64,000 bases of DNA. Source: an uncultured Phycicoccus sp. (lineage in GTDB: Bacteria; Actinomycetota; Actinomycetes; Actinomycetales; Dermatophilaceae). The stretch covers positions 1-64,000 of the forward strand of contig NZ_CANLZR010000008.1 in the NCBI RefSeq assembly GCF_947495705.1. The letters are read 5' to 3'. Below the pieces are notes generated by a model that did not search any database, was not told the DNA's origin, and worked only from the letters and a program-made list of their open reading frames with translations. The stretch's first letter is position 1. Each line of letters opens with the position of its first letter. The translations under genes were made by a program, and so were the position numbers. This document shows, in pieces, positions 45,513 through 54,559 of the stretch.

Positions 45513-46256
45513 GTGACTGGTGAGCTCGACGACAAGGTGGCCTTCGTGACCGGGGCGGCCTCCGGGATCGGCCGGGCGTGCGCCGTGGCCATGGCCGCGC
45601 AGGGAGCGACGGTGGTCCTCGCCGACATCGACCGCGCCGGGCTCGACAGCGCCCGGGAGGAGCTCGCCGCGCGTGGGGCGACCGTGGGGGTCGTCGAGCT
45701 CGACGTGCGGGACGAGCCGGCCGGCCGAGCCGCGGTCGAGGCGGTCGTCGCCGAGCACGGCCGCCTCGACATCCTCGCCAACTGCGCGGGGATGATGCTC
45801 CTGGCGCCCGCCCTGGAGGCCGACACCGCCGAGTGGACGGCCATGATCGAGATCAACGTGCTGGGCCTGATGTACCTCACCCACGCCGCCCTGCCGCACC
45901 TCGTCGCGTCGAAGGGCTCGGTCGTCCAGATGTCCTCGATGGCCGCCCGCGCCGTGGGGCGAGGCGCGTCGGCGTACTACGCGAGCAAGTTCGCGGTCAA
46001 CGGCTTCAGCGAGGGCATCCGGCAGGAGGTGACCGAGCTCGGGGTGCGGGTCATCGTCATCGAGCCGGGGACCACCGAGACCGCGCTGCGGACCCACATC
46101 ACCCATGACGAGAGCAAGAAGGCCATCGACAGCCGGGTCGCGACGTACCGCCAGCTGCAGGCCGGGGACGTGGCGAGCGCCGTCATGTACGCCCTGACGG
46201 CCCCGCACCACGTCGCGGTGAACGAGGTCCTGCTGCGACCGACCGACCAGGCCTGA
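45513..46256 (+). CDS. cad: Clavaldehyde dehydrogenase (clavulanic acid dehydrogenase, SDR)
   Basis: 247 residues, the same length as S. clavuligerus CAD/Car. Cofactor motif TGAASGIG, NCAG, catalytic Ser (QMSSMA) and YYASK. Close matches include GLMYLTHAALPHL, VIEPGTTETALRTHITH, and LTAPHHVAVNE...RPTDQ. It reduces clavulanate-9-aldehyde to clavulanic acid with NADPH. Start GTG 45513 gives the family length; GTG 45504 is an alternative. Own transcription unit, ending in a hairpin at 46272-46301. Confidence 0.94.
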   Translation: MTGELDDKVAFVTGAASGIGRACAVAMAAQGATVVLADIDRAGLDSAREELAARGATVGVVELDVRDEPAGRAAVEAVVAEHGRLDILANCAGMMLLAPALEADTAEWTAMIEINVLGLMYLTHAALPHLVASKGSVVQMSSMAARAVGRGASAYYASKFAVNGFSEGIRQEVTELGVRVIVIEPGTTETALRTHITHDESKKAIDSRVATYRQLQAGDVASAVMYALTAPHHVAVNEVLLRPTDQA

Positions 46257-46271
46257 GCCGGGGACGCGATG

Positions 46272-46301
46272 GGCCCCCGACCCAGGCCGGGTGCGGGGGC
46301 C
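46272..46301. terminator. Hairpin terminator between cad and the secreted-protein gene
   Basis: GGCCCCCG (46272-46279) pairs with CGGGGGCC (46294-46301), loop 14 bases. It lies between convergent genes and marks the right edge of the core cluster. Confidence 0.65.
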
Positions 46302-46324
46302 GAGCGAGTGCCACGGCCGGCCGG

Positions 46325-47380
46325 TCAGCCGCGCCCGGCTCCCGCGAGGTCCAGGCCGTACAGCACCGCGCTGGCCGGGTCCGCTGCGCTGTCCTGCCGG
46401 CTCGCCGACTCCAACCCGGTGATCCGTTGTCCGGTGGACCGGCCGGCCGCGTGGCAGGAGACCATCGGCGCCTGCAGCCCGTAGAGGGGCCCTGAGGGGC
46501 GGGCGGGGCTCGACGTGATGCGCGCGGTGACCCGTTGCTGGGCCGGCAGAGCCCTCGCGAGCTGCCAGCGGAGGCCAACCAGCCCGCCGCCGATCCGTTG
46601 GGACCTGGCCAGGACCGAGCCGTCGCTCGACTCGGCCGCGATCGCGTCGACGAGGCGGGCGTCGAGCCGGACCTGGACGACGCTACCTGCCGGCACAGCG
46701 CCGGGCCCGACCGCGCGCACGGTGACGAGCTCGGGCACCCAGCTGTGGAAACCGGTGCCCCACCGGACGGGCCGCCAGCCGACGCCGACCGTGGCGCCCC
46801 ACAGGGCCACGGAGGACGTGTCGGTCGGGGACATGGTGCGGCGGGCGCCAGAGTCTCCTCCGTCGCCGACGACGACACCCAGCGGCAGCGGATCGGTGAC
46901 GACGTCGTCCGGGAAGCGGAGGCTCCGCCGGGCCCCGAGCGCCAGGACGTAGGAGCGGCCGGCGACCAGCGGGCCGGTGACCCGCACCCGGGCACGAGTG
47001 GATCCGGTGTCGTCCCGGACCAGCGTGCCGATCAGGCGAACCCCGACCGGTGAGCCGTCGTCCCCCCACAGACTGGGACTCGTCCAGTCGTACACGCGGT
47101 GGTCCCAAGACACCGTGACGACCGACCCGGCATCGACCTGACCGCTGCGGACCCGCACTCTGGCGCCGAGCACTTCCGGCACCTCGACGTGAGCGCTCGG
47201 GCCGGTTGCGACCCACGACGTCCCACCGACGGGGGTGACCTCGAGAGCGCCGCCGGCCGGGGCTGCCTGGGCCACCGGCCCGGCGAACAGAAGGCCGATG
47301 CCGGCGACGCCGCCGCCGAGGACAACGCGGCGACCGGTGGTGACCGACGGTCGCTGGGACTGGGACTGGGACTGGTTCAC
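46325..47380 (-). CDS. Exported protein with Tat-like signal, unknown function
   Basis: 351 residues. N-terminus MNQSQSQSQRP, then TGRRVVLGGGVAGIGLLFAGPVAQA, a twin-arginine-like signal peptide. The mature part is beta-rich (VTVSWDHRVYDW, RARVRVTGPLVAGRSYVLALGARR) with no motif I recognise; the QSQSQS stretch comes from a short DNA repeat. GTG start follows AGGAGG. Third gene of an operon with the membrane protein and DUF1906-like protein. Confidence 0.7.
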   Translation of the reverse strand: MNQSQSQSQRPSVTTGRRVVLGGGVAGIGLLFAGPVAQAAPAGGALEVTPVGGTSWVATGPSAHVEVPEVLGARVRVRSGQVDAGSVVTVSWDHRVYDWTSPSLWGDDGSPVGVRLIGTLVRDDTGSTRARVRVTGPLVAGRSYVLALGARRSLRFPDDVVTDPLPLGVVVGDGGDSGARRTMSPTDTSSVALWGATVGVGWRPVRWGTGFHSWVPELVTVRAVGPGAVPAGSVVQVRLDARLVDAIAAESSDGSVLARSQRIGGGLVGLRWQLARALPAQQRVTARITSSPARPSGPLYGLQAPMVSCHAAGRSTGQRITGLESASRQDSAADPASAVLYGLDLAGAGRG

Positions 47381-47394
47381 GATGACCTCCTGGC

Positions 47395-48000
47395 TCAGAA
47401 CGTGAACGGCGGGGGGCCGTCGAGGACCGGGACGAAAAGGCTGTCCCACACGGCGACCTGCACGACGGTCAGGGCGAGGTAGACGACGGCGGGTAGGACC
47501 GCCCGCACCGGGCGGGCCATCCGACGCCCAGCCGTGGCCATTCCCAGAACGAGAAGGGCGGCAACCACGAGCGGGGCCCCGGCGAGCAGCTCCTGCCAGC
47601 CTCGCGGCCAGCACCCGGCATAGACGCAGTGCGCCTGAGGCCCGGAAAGCGCGAAGACCGAGCCTGCGGCGGAGAGGCCGACGAGCCAGGCGAGGGTCCA
47701 CAGCGCACCGAAGACCCCCACCGGGTCGACGCGTCCGACCCAGCCCCGCGGGGAGGTCAGGAGCAGGAGGCCCAGCGCGGTGAGGAGGGCGAGCACGGCC
47801 CACGGCAGGCTCGGGGCCAGCGTGAGACTCACGACGCCCCGCTGGGTGACGAGGACGCGCCCGAGGTACGCGCCGCCGAACCCGATCCAGAACGCGCCGA
47901 GGACGGTGAGGACCAGTGCGAGCGCGGCCGTGACGAGGTTCCATCGCGACGGCCTGGCCGCGGGGGTGCCAGTCGACGCGGAGTCCACGACCGCGATCAT
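47395..48000 (-). CDS. Four-helix membrane protein, unknown function
   Basis: 201 residues with about five hydrophobic segments (LVTAALALVLTVLGAFWIGFGGAYLG; WAVLALLTALGLLLL; LWTLAWLVGLSAAGSV; GAPLVVAALLVLGMA; AVVYLALTVVQVAVW). Two cysteines in HCVYAGCWPRGW lie in an external loop and may form a disulfide. Not recognised. It overlaps the DUF1906-like gene by ATGA and is 14 bp from the exported protein. Confidence 0.7.
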   Translation of the reverse strand: MIAVVDSASTGTPAARPSRWNLVTAALALVLTVLGAFWIGFGGAYLGRVLVTQRGVVSLTLAPSLPWAVLALLTALGLLLLTSPRGWVGRVDPVGVFGALWTLAWLVGLSAAGSVFALSGPQAHCVYAGCWPRGWQELLAGAPLVVAALLVLGMATAGRRMARPVRAVLPAVVYLALTVVQVAVWDSLFVPVLDGPPPFTF

Positions 48001-50450
48001 GCTCCGAGCCGTCCGAGTACGCGACCGAAGGCCTGCCCGCAGGTCCGCGCCTCCGCCTCGGTCGGCATCCTGGAGGCTCCGGAGGCCTCTCGGAGCTTGT
48101 CGACCGTGAAGGGGAAGTTGTCGACGGGGCCCACGTCGATGCCGTCGGCGAGCTTGGCGAACGCGGTCGCGATGTTCGACTCCGACGAGCCGAAGCGCTC
48201 CGCGTAGAACGCCCCGATCCGTTGGGCCGTCGTCATCCTCAACACGCCCCGGCTCGACGAGGACAGCGTCCCCCCCGACGACTCCTTGAGCGCTGCGGCG
48301 ATGAGCCACGCGTCGACATCGGCGACCACGTCGCCGTACCCGAATCCAGAGGAGTCCGAGGACCCGAGGTTGTCCGTCATCCAGGTGAATAGGTCCGGAC
48401 CAGACGCCAGCTTCTGGTAGACGCCCCAGGCCTGAAGGAGGTCGAGCGGCCAGCCGCCGAGGTCGCCGAGCCCGTAGTCGTCGTGCGCGGTCTCGATCCC
48501 CCAGGTGCGGTAGCCGAGCATCGTAGCGGCCCAGTGCGGCACGTCCCGGGTACTGCTGGGTCGCGTCGGGGACAGGTCCTCCAGTGCGCCTTCGCTGACG
48601 GCCCGAGCCACGGCGGCGTACTCGTCGGGGTCGCCCTGGGGGGTGTAGAGACCCCACAGCCCGCTGTACGCGCCGTTCCAGTACTCGGGGATTCGCAGGT
48701 GGTGGAGGATGTAGTCGGGGACGGCGACGACCCACTGCTTCACCGGGTATAGGGCGCTGTCGGCCTCCTTGATCGCCCGCTCGCAGGCCACCTCGGCGCG
48801 GCAGATCCATTCGAAGACGACGTCGAAGCCCGTAGCGGAGGTCGAGCCGTCGCGCTCGACCGGTGGGCCAACCACCGTGGAGAGGTCGACTGCAGCAGCC
48901 CGGGACGACACCACGTCGTGGTCGACGGGGATGGACGTCCCCCCGAGGTTCTCGGTGACCTCGACGATCTGGTTGTAGTGCCACTCGGTCGGCATCGGGA
49001 ACCCCATGTTCCCGGAGAAGCCGGTCGACATGCCCGCGACGAAGGCGCCCTTGGCCTTGCCCTCGTCGAGCATCACCTGGCAGACGTTGCGCGTGCCGTA
49101 CACGCCGACCTCATAGCTGCCGTTGAGGACGGAGCCCATGACGTCGTTCACGCCCTCGAAGAAGTCCAGGACCGGGCCGTGGATCGTCTCGCCGACGGGG
49201 TCGAAGTCGACGCTGAAGAAGACGAGGCTGCCGGACGGCAAGCCGAGGGTGCGACACCGTTCGACTGCTTCGAGGCCCTGGGTCCGCCCGGCGTCTCGCG
49301 TCATCGTCGAAGCACTGTTGTTGAACCTCTGGTGGAGCGGGAACAGCTTGAGGCCGGAGGCCTTGAGCGCGTCCAGCTCCCCGGAGGTGATGAACTTCCC
49401 ACTGCCCACGGTGTAGCGGCCGACGTGCGTGTACCCGTTGGACCGTGCGCCGTTGGCCTGGGCCAACGTGAGCTGACGGTTGGTGTCGAACCCCTTGGTG
49501 GCGATCGTCGTGTCACCGTTGGACACGAGCAGGTTGCACCAGGTCGTGTAGTCGCCCGCGCCCGTGACCGGGATCTCCATGAAGGACTGGAAGGTCGAGG
49601 CTTCGCTGCTCGTCTGCGCGTCGAAGGTGCCGGTGAACGGGGCGTCGATCCGGTTGAAGCGCATCGCGCCCTGGAAGAGCCGCACGAAGTTCTTGGCGCC
49701 GTCAACGCTCCCCGGACCGACCGGAGCCTGTGTCTTCAGCCCGTTGCGGGTGCCGGGGCCGAAGTTGCCGTTCGCGACGCCGTCGGCCATGCCGAACTCA
49801 TACTGCAGGGCGAACAGCAGCGCGGTCTGCACCTGCCGCGAGAATATCCCGTCGCAGGGGACGAGAGCGAAGTCCCGACGATGCGAGAACGTCCCGTTGA
49901 GCCACTGCTGAACCTCGCGGACCGCGGCGGTCCCGTCCCCGAAGAACGGGATCCTGTAGGCGTCCATCGACAGCAGCGACGCCATGAGTTTCACGTCGAC
50001 GAAGGGGTTGTCCGGGCCGAGACCCAGATGGTCACGGACCGTGCTGACCGAGGACTCCATCGAGGAGAACGAGACGGCAGCACCGTCGTAGAGGCCGGCG
50101 TACCCCTTGCACCACAGCGCGCCACTGAGGATCCGTAGGACGTTGCCGGGGGTCGGGCTCGCGGCGTCGATCCGCCCGATCTGGGCCTGATATGCCGCTC
50201 GGGTCTGGTCTCCGAACCCGGACGCCACAGGCGAGATGCCGAGCTCCCATTGCAGACCCCGCCGAAGCCCGTAGATGACGTCCCAGCCGGTGAGGCCGTC
50301 CTCGACGACCGGGACCCACCCATTCGCTGCGGCGTACGTCGTGTTCAGCCACTTCTGGGTCGCCAGGATCTGCTCGTCCACCGTGTTCCTGAGGTCGTCT
50401 GTCGCGGTCGGGACCGACGCTACGAGAGCTCGCGCCACCTCCGACGCCAC
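47997..50450 (-). CDS. Large protein with DUF1906/Rv2525c-like glycoside-hydrolase domain and PG-binding-like repeats
   Basis: 817 residues from GTG 50450 (start uncertain). The first 300 or so contain repeated units resembling peptidoglycan-binding domains (GLRRGLQWELGI; ALLFALQYEFGMADGVANGNFGPGTRNGL). The centre has ATKGFDTNRQLTLAQANG...HVGRYTV and LPSGSLVFFSVDFDP, the Rv2525c/DUF1906 glycosidase-like barrel seen in cell-wall-related proteins. The C-terminal 250 residues are not recognised. No signal peptide is visible. A heptamer-pair site sits 23 bp before it, linking it to the clavam regulon. Confidence 0.75.
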   Translation of the reverse strand: MASEVARALVASVPTATDDLRNTVDEQILATQKWLNTTYAAANGWVPVVEDGLTGWDVIYGLRRGLQWELGISPVASGFGDQTRAAYQAQIGRIDAASPTPGNVLRILSGALWCKGYAGLYDGAAVSFSSMESSVSTVRDHLGLGPDNPFVDVKLMASLLSMDAYRIPFFGDGTAAVREVQQWLNGTFSHRRDFALVPCDGIFSRQVQTALLFALQYEFGMADGVANGNFGPGTRNGLKTQAPVGPGSVDGAKNFVRLFQGAMRFNRIDAPFTGTFDAQTSSEASTFQSFMEIPVTGAGDYTTWCNLLVSNGDTTIATKGFDTNRQLTLAQANGARSNGYTHVGRYTVGSGKFITSGELDALKASGLKLFPLHQRFNNSASTMTRDAGRTQGLEAVERCRTLGLPSGSLVFFSVDFDPVGETIHGPVLDFFEGVNDVMGSVLNGSYEVGVYGTRNVCQVMLDEGKAKGAFVAGMSTGFSGNMGFPMPTEWHYNQIVEVTENLGGTSIPVDHDVVSSRAAAVDLSTVVGPPVERDGSTSATGFDVVFEWICRAEVACERAIKEADSALYPVKQWVVAVPDYILHHLRIPEYWNGAYSGLWGLYTPQGDPDEYAAVARAVSEGALEDLSPTRPSSTRDVPHWAATMLGYRTWGIETAHDDYGLGDLGGWPLDLLQAWGVYQKLASGPDLFTWMTDNLGSSDSSGFGYGDVVADVDAWLIAAALKESSGGTLSSSSRGVLRMTTAQRIGAFYAERFGSSESNIATAFAKLADGIDVGPVDNFPFTVDKLREASGASRMPTEAEARTCGQAFGRVLGRLGA

Positions 50451-50472
50451 CGGGGACGGCCGGACGGCTGGC

Positions 50473-50500
50473 GCATAGCCCGGCCAGGGATCGGCATAGC
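50473..50500. promoter_or_regulatory. Heptamer-pair operator candidate upstream of DUF1906-like gene
   Basis: Two identical GCATAGC heptamers (50473-50479, 50494-50500), offset 21 bp, 23 bp before the GTG at 50450. The same heptamer begins the site upstream of cad. Confidence 0.55.
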
Positions 50501-50521
50501 CTGGCTCGCGGCGCCGCGGCT

Positions 50522-52684
50522 TCAGCCGACGGCGGTCAGGTGCAGCAGGAAGCCCTGCGCCGGGGCCAGGACCGGCAGCGGCAGCCCGACGGCGTCGAGG
50601 AAGCCCCCGGAGACGACGACTCCCTCTGCATGGGCCTGGTGGAACCAGTCCGGTCCTCGGTTCTGGACCGTCTCCGGCAGGCCGGCCTCGGACCGGACCC
50701 GCAGGAGGTAGCGGCGTCCACGGTCCAGCCCGGGGAGCGGCAGCAGTCCCGGGCTGACCCCCCGGCCGGACGCCATCTGGACGACGGTGAACACCGCCTC
50801 GGTGCGGTCTGCCGCCACCACCCCGCTCACGCTGAGCGAGGGGTCCGGGTGGTCCGAGCGCACGATGGCCCCGCTGTGCAGCAGCCGGCGCAGCTCGCGG
50901 TAGAGCCCCGCCCAGGCCCGCAACGCGTCGAGCTCGGTCTCCGAGCACTGGGAGATGTCCCACTCGAGCCCGGCATGGCCGCCGAGCGCGACGAGCATCC
51001 GCAGCGAGAGGTCGAGGTCGCGGTGCGTCGTGTGGGCTCTCGGCGGGCCGATGTGGCTGCCCATCCGTTCCGGCGCGACGAGAAGCCCGGTCCACCGTTG
51101 GATCGCGACCCGTTCGAGGGCGTCGTTGCAGTCCGAGGGCCACACCCGGTCGGTGCGCGACAGGACCCCGAGGTCGACCCGGGCGCCGCCACTGGAGCAC
51201 GACTCGATCTCGAGGCGCGGGTGGCGACGTCGCAGCTCGTCGAGCAGCCGGTAGGTCGCCAGGGTCTGGGCCCGGACGGCCGGCCGGTCCACGCCGGAGC
51301 GATCGGTGCGTACGGCCTCGTGGAGGTCGCGGTTGTGGTCCCACTTGATGTAGTCGATGCCGTACTCCGAGACGAGGCCGCTCATCGCGTCGAGGACGTA
51401 GTCGAACGCCTCCGGGTTCGCCAGGTCGAGGACGTGCTGCCGGCGCGACGTCGCGGTCGGCCCCGCGACCGGACCCAGAACCCACTCGGGGTGGGCGCGC
51501 ACGACATCGGAGTCGAGGTTGACCATCTCGGGTTCGAACCACAGGCCGAACTCCATCCCGAGTCCCTTGACGTGGTCGACGAGGGGGCCCAGCCCCTGGG
51601 GCCACACGGCGGCCGAGACCTGCCAGTCGCCGAGCCCCCGGGACTGGTCGCGGCGCGCGCCGAACCAGCCGTCGTCGAGGACGAAACGCTCGACCCCGAC
51701 CGACGCGGCGGTGTCGGCGAGGCGAGTCAGCTGGTCCAGGTCAGTCCGGAAGTAGACGGCCTCCCAGGTGTTGAGGACCAGCGGCCTCGGGGTCCCCGCG
51801 CGGTAGTCCGGACCCGAACGCTGGTGGCGCACGAGGGCGTTGGTCACCCCGTCCAGTCCCACCGGGGACCACACGGCGACCACGTCGGGGGCCGTGTAGG
51901 TCTCCCCCGCCCCGAGCCGGACCTCCCCGGGGGCCAGCGCCTCGCCACCGCCGAGGACCGAGGTGTGGGCCCCGGCCCGCTCGGGCAGCCGCTCGACGAG
52001 GTGCTCGTGGTTGCCGCTCCACGCCACGTGGACCGACCAGACCTCGCCGTGGCGGAACCCGAAGCCGGCCTCGCCGACCGTGAGGAGCAGGGTCGCGTCG
52101 GCGCCGGTGCGGCCGCGCCGACCGGTGCGCACGAACGAGCCGTCGGTGACGCGGTGTCGCTGCGGGATCCGCTCGCGCATCCAGCGGCCGGTGAGGTCGA
52201 GCACCTCGTCGGCCCGGGTCGGCAGGGGCAGGAGCATCCGCAGGGCGGCCAGCTCCAAAGGCGGCTCGCCCGGGGACGCCGTCGAGGTCACCGTCGACGA
52301 CACGGTCAGCACCCCGTGAACATCGAGGGCGTACTTCAGTTCGACGGAAGCGGCGACCGCTTCGGCATACGCCCGGACGACGCATCGCCCGCCCTCTGCA
52401 CCGACGGTGGCCTCCCACCGAGGCGCCGCCGAACCCCCGGCCCGGTGGACCGCGATACCGGGAGTACCGAGCCAGCCGTCTGCCGAGGTGGGAAGCACGG
52501 TGAGGTCCCACGGGTCGTCGAGGGCGTTGTGCGCCGCCGGACCGTCCCGCACGAGGACAAGGTCGGCGAGGGCATCCTCGGACAGATCTGTGCCCCAGTG
52601 CAGGACGGCTGGGAGGGAATCGCCGTCCTGCACCAGGACCAGACACGCTCCACCGCCACGCAGGACGGTCGTGGTGGCGCTCAC
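50522..52684 (-). CDS. Alpha-galactosidase (GH36)
   Basis: 720 residues. Nucleophile motif YIKWDHNRDL; acid/base region SSGGARVDLG...VWPSDCNDALER. Length and N-terminal beta-sandwich fit bacterial GH36 alpha-galactosidases acting on melibiose/raffinose-type sugars. Last gene of the sugar ABC operon, overlapping the permease by GTGA. No signal peptide, so it acts in the cytoplasm on imported sugars. Confidence 0.93.
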   Translation of the reverse strand: MSATTTVLRGGGACLVLVQDGDSLPAVLHWGTDLSEDALADLVLVRDGPAAHNALDDPWDLTVLPTSADGWLGTPGIAVHRAGGSAAPRWEATVGAEGGRCVVRAYAEAVAASVELKYALDVHGVLTVSSTVTSTASPGEPPLELAALRMLLPLPTRADEVLDLTGRWMRERIPQRHRVTDGSFVRTGRRGRTGADATLLLTVGEAGFGFRHGEVWSVHVAWSGNHEHLVERLPERAGAHTSVLGGGEALAPGEVRLGAGETYTAPDVVAVWSPVGLDGVTNALVRHQRSGPDYRAGTPRPLVLNTWEAVYFRTDLDQLTRLADTAASVGVERFVLDDGWFGARRDQSRGLGDWQVSAAVWPQGLGPLVDHVKGLGMEFGLWFEPEMVNLDSDVVRAHPEWVLGPVAGPTATSRRQHVLDLANPEAFDYVLDAMSGLVSEYGIDYIKWDHNRDLHEAVRTDRSGVDRPAVRAQTLATYRLLDELRRRHPRLEIESCSSGGARVDLGVLSRTDRVWPSDCNDALERVAIQRWTGLLVAPERMGSHIGPPRAHTTHRDLDLSLRMLVALGGHAGLEWDISQCSETELDALRAWAGLYRELRRLLHSGAIVRSDHPDPSLSVSGVVAADRTEAVFTVVQMASGRGVSPGLLPLPGLDRGRRYLLRVRSEAGLPETVQNRGPDWFHQAHAEGVVVSGGFLDAVGLPLPVLAPAQGFLLHLTAVG

Positions 52685-53607
52685 CCCTTGGTCGAGCCCA
52701 GCGTGAGGCCGGAGACGAACTGCTTCTGCAGCACGAAGAACACGATGAGGACGGGCAGGGCGACGATGATCGACCCGGCGGCGACCAGGTTGGTGTCGGC
52801 GAAGAACTGCCCGCGCAGGTTGTTCAGCGCGCTGGTGACCGGGAACTTCTCGCCGCGCGAGATGAGGACGGTCGCCCAGAAGAACTCGTTGTAGATCCAG
52901 GTCACCTGCAGGGTGGCCAGGGCGGCCAGGGCCGGCCGGACGAGCGGCATCGTCAGCTGCCAGTACTGGCGCCAGACACTCGCCCCGTCGAGCTCCGCGG
53001 ACTCGTAGATCTCGTGCGGAAGGGTCTTCATGTAGTTGCTCAGCACGAACGCGCAGAACCCCATCTGGAACGCGGTGTTGACGAAGATCAGCGCCCAGAA
53101 GCTGTTGAGCATCGTGCCGCTCTCGCTCATGAACGTCGGCAGCGGGATCTCACGGAACATCCGGAAGACGGGGATGAGCAGGGCCTGCGGCGGGAGGAGG
53201 TTTGCCGCGAGGAAGACCCCGAGGAGGGTGAGGTTGAACCGGTAGGAGAACCGTGCCAGCACGAAGGCGACGAGCGAGGACAGGAACAGCGTCAGCGCCA
53301 CCGCCGGGACCGTGATGAGCAGCGAGTTCTTGAGGTGGAGCCCGAAGTTGCCGCGGCTCCAGGCCTCCTGGTAGTTGTCCAGGGTCCACCCGCCGACGGA
53401 GAAGTACCCGTTGACCTGGGTGTAGGAGTACTCCCGGAAGGAGTTGTAGAGCGCCCACAGGAGCGGGAAGAGCCAGGCGATCGCCAGAACCAACATGATG
53501 ACGGTGGCGACGGAGCCGCGGCGGCGGTTGATCACCCCGCCGCCGGGGCCACGCTCCTTGACGCGGGGCGTCCCGACGGCGGTCGGGGGGGCGGTGGTGG
53601 CGCTCAT
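52681..53607 (-). CDS. Sugar ABC transporter permease (MalG type)
   Basis: 308 residues, six membrane helices, EAA loop YESAELDGASVWRQYWQLTMPLVRP that contacts the ATPase. Second permease of a CUT1 carbohydrate importer; the ATPase is not in the window and is probably a shared MsiK-type protein encoded elsewhere. Confidence 0.93.
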   Translation of the reverse strand: MSATTAPPTAVGTPRVKERGPGGGVINRRRGSVATVIMLVLAIAWLFPLLWALYNSFREYSYTQVNGYFSVGGWTLDNYQEAWSRGNFGLHLKNSLLITVPAVALTLFLSSLVAFVLARFSYRFNLTLLGVFLAANLLPPQALLIPVFRMFREIPLPTFMSESGTMLNSFWALIFVNTAFQMGFCAFVLSNYMKTLPHEIYESAELDGASVWRQYWQLTMPLVRPALAALATLQVTWIYNEFFWATVLISRGEKFPVTSALNNLRGQFFADTNLVAAGSIIVALPVLIVFFVLQKQFVSGLTLGSTKG

Positions 53608-54539
53608 CGGCGCTCCTCCCGGAAGACGATCCGTAGGTAGATCGTGATGAACACCGACGAGATGACCATCATGATGACGGCGAGGGCAGAGCCGAAGCCG
53701 TACCGGGTGGCCTCGCCGATGACGTTCTGCGACACCAGGGCCGAGATCAGCTCGAGGCCGTTGCGGCCCTTGTTGATGATCCAGACGATGTCGAACGCCC
53801 GGAGCGACTCGATGACGACGATGACGAGCACGATGAGGTTGATCGGCCGCATCACCGGGAAGATGACGTGGAAGAACGTCTTCACCTCGCTGGCCCCGTC
53901 GACCGACGCCGCCTCGCGCAGCGACGCGTCGACGCCCTTGAGGCCGGCCAGGTAGATCAACATGATGTACCCGGTGTGCCGCCACGCCGTGGCGACGAGC
54001 ACCGCCCACAGGTTGATGTCGGGGTCCCCGTACCAGTCGACGTTGGACCCGAACACCTCGTTGATCAGACCCTGGTCGGTGGAGTAGAAGAGCTGCCAGA
54101 TGAAGCCGACGAGCGCCATCGAGAGCACGACCGGCAGGTAGAACGCCGTCTGGTAGAAGCGACTTCCCCACATCTCGCGGTCCAGGATCACAGCCAGCAG
54201 GATCCCGAGGGTCGTCGGCAGGACGAAGAGGAAGACGAGCCAGATGAGGTTGTGCTGGATCGCCGGCCAGAACGGTGGGTAGATGGTCGTGATGTCGGTG
54301 TAGTTCTGCGTCCCGACCCACTCCAGCGAGCTGAGCTTGAACCCGTTCCACCGGGCGAAGGACAGCGCCACCGAGGCCAGCGCCGGCAGCCAGACGAGCC
54401 AGACGACGAGGACCGTGGGGATCCCGACCATCGCCCCGATGACGAGACGGTCGCGGGTGCCTCTGCGCTTCTCGACCCGGGCCGCCCCTCGGCGCTTCTT
54501 CACCCGGGGGGCGTCCTGCGTGGGCGTGGCGGTGGTCAT
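53604..54539 (-). CDS. Sugar ABC transporter permease (MalF type)
   Basis: 311 residues, six helices after a basic N-terminus, EAA loop LREAASVDGASEVKTFFHVIFPVMRP. Pairs with the MalG-type permease, overlapping it by 4 bp. CUT1 family. Confidence 0.93.
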   Translation of the reverse strand: MTTATPTQDAPRVKKRRGAARVEKRRGTRDRLVIGAMVGIPTVLVVWLVWLPALASVALSFARWNGFKLSSLEWVGTQNYTDITTIYPPFWPAIQHNLIWLVFLFVLPTTLGILLAVILDREMWGSRFYQTAFYLPVVLSMALVGFIWQLFYSTDQGLINEVFGSNVDWYGDPDINLWAVLVATAWRHTGYIMLIYLAGLKGVDASLREAASVDGASEVKTFFHVIFPVMRPINLIVLVIVVIESLRAFDIVWIINKGRNGLELISALVSQNVIGEATRYGFGSALAVIMMVISSVFITIYLRIVFREERR

Positions 54540-54559
54540 GATCGCTCCTCGACCCGGCG

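Noticed and set aside
50451-51605. Long minus-strand frame continuing upstream of the DUF1906-like gene
   Set aside because: It lies over the GH36 alpha-galactosidase in another frame, and its translation is Arg/Pro/Ala-rich without domains. The protein-like part starts near GTG 50450.
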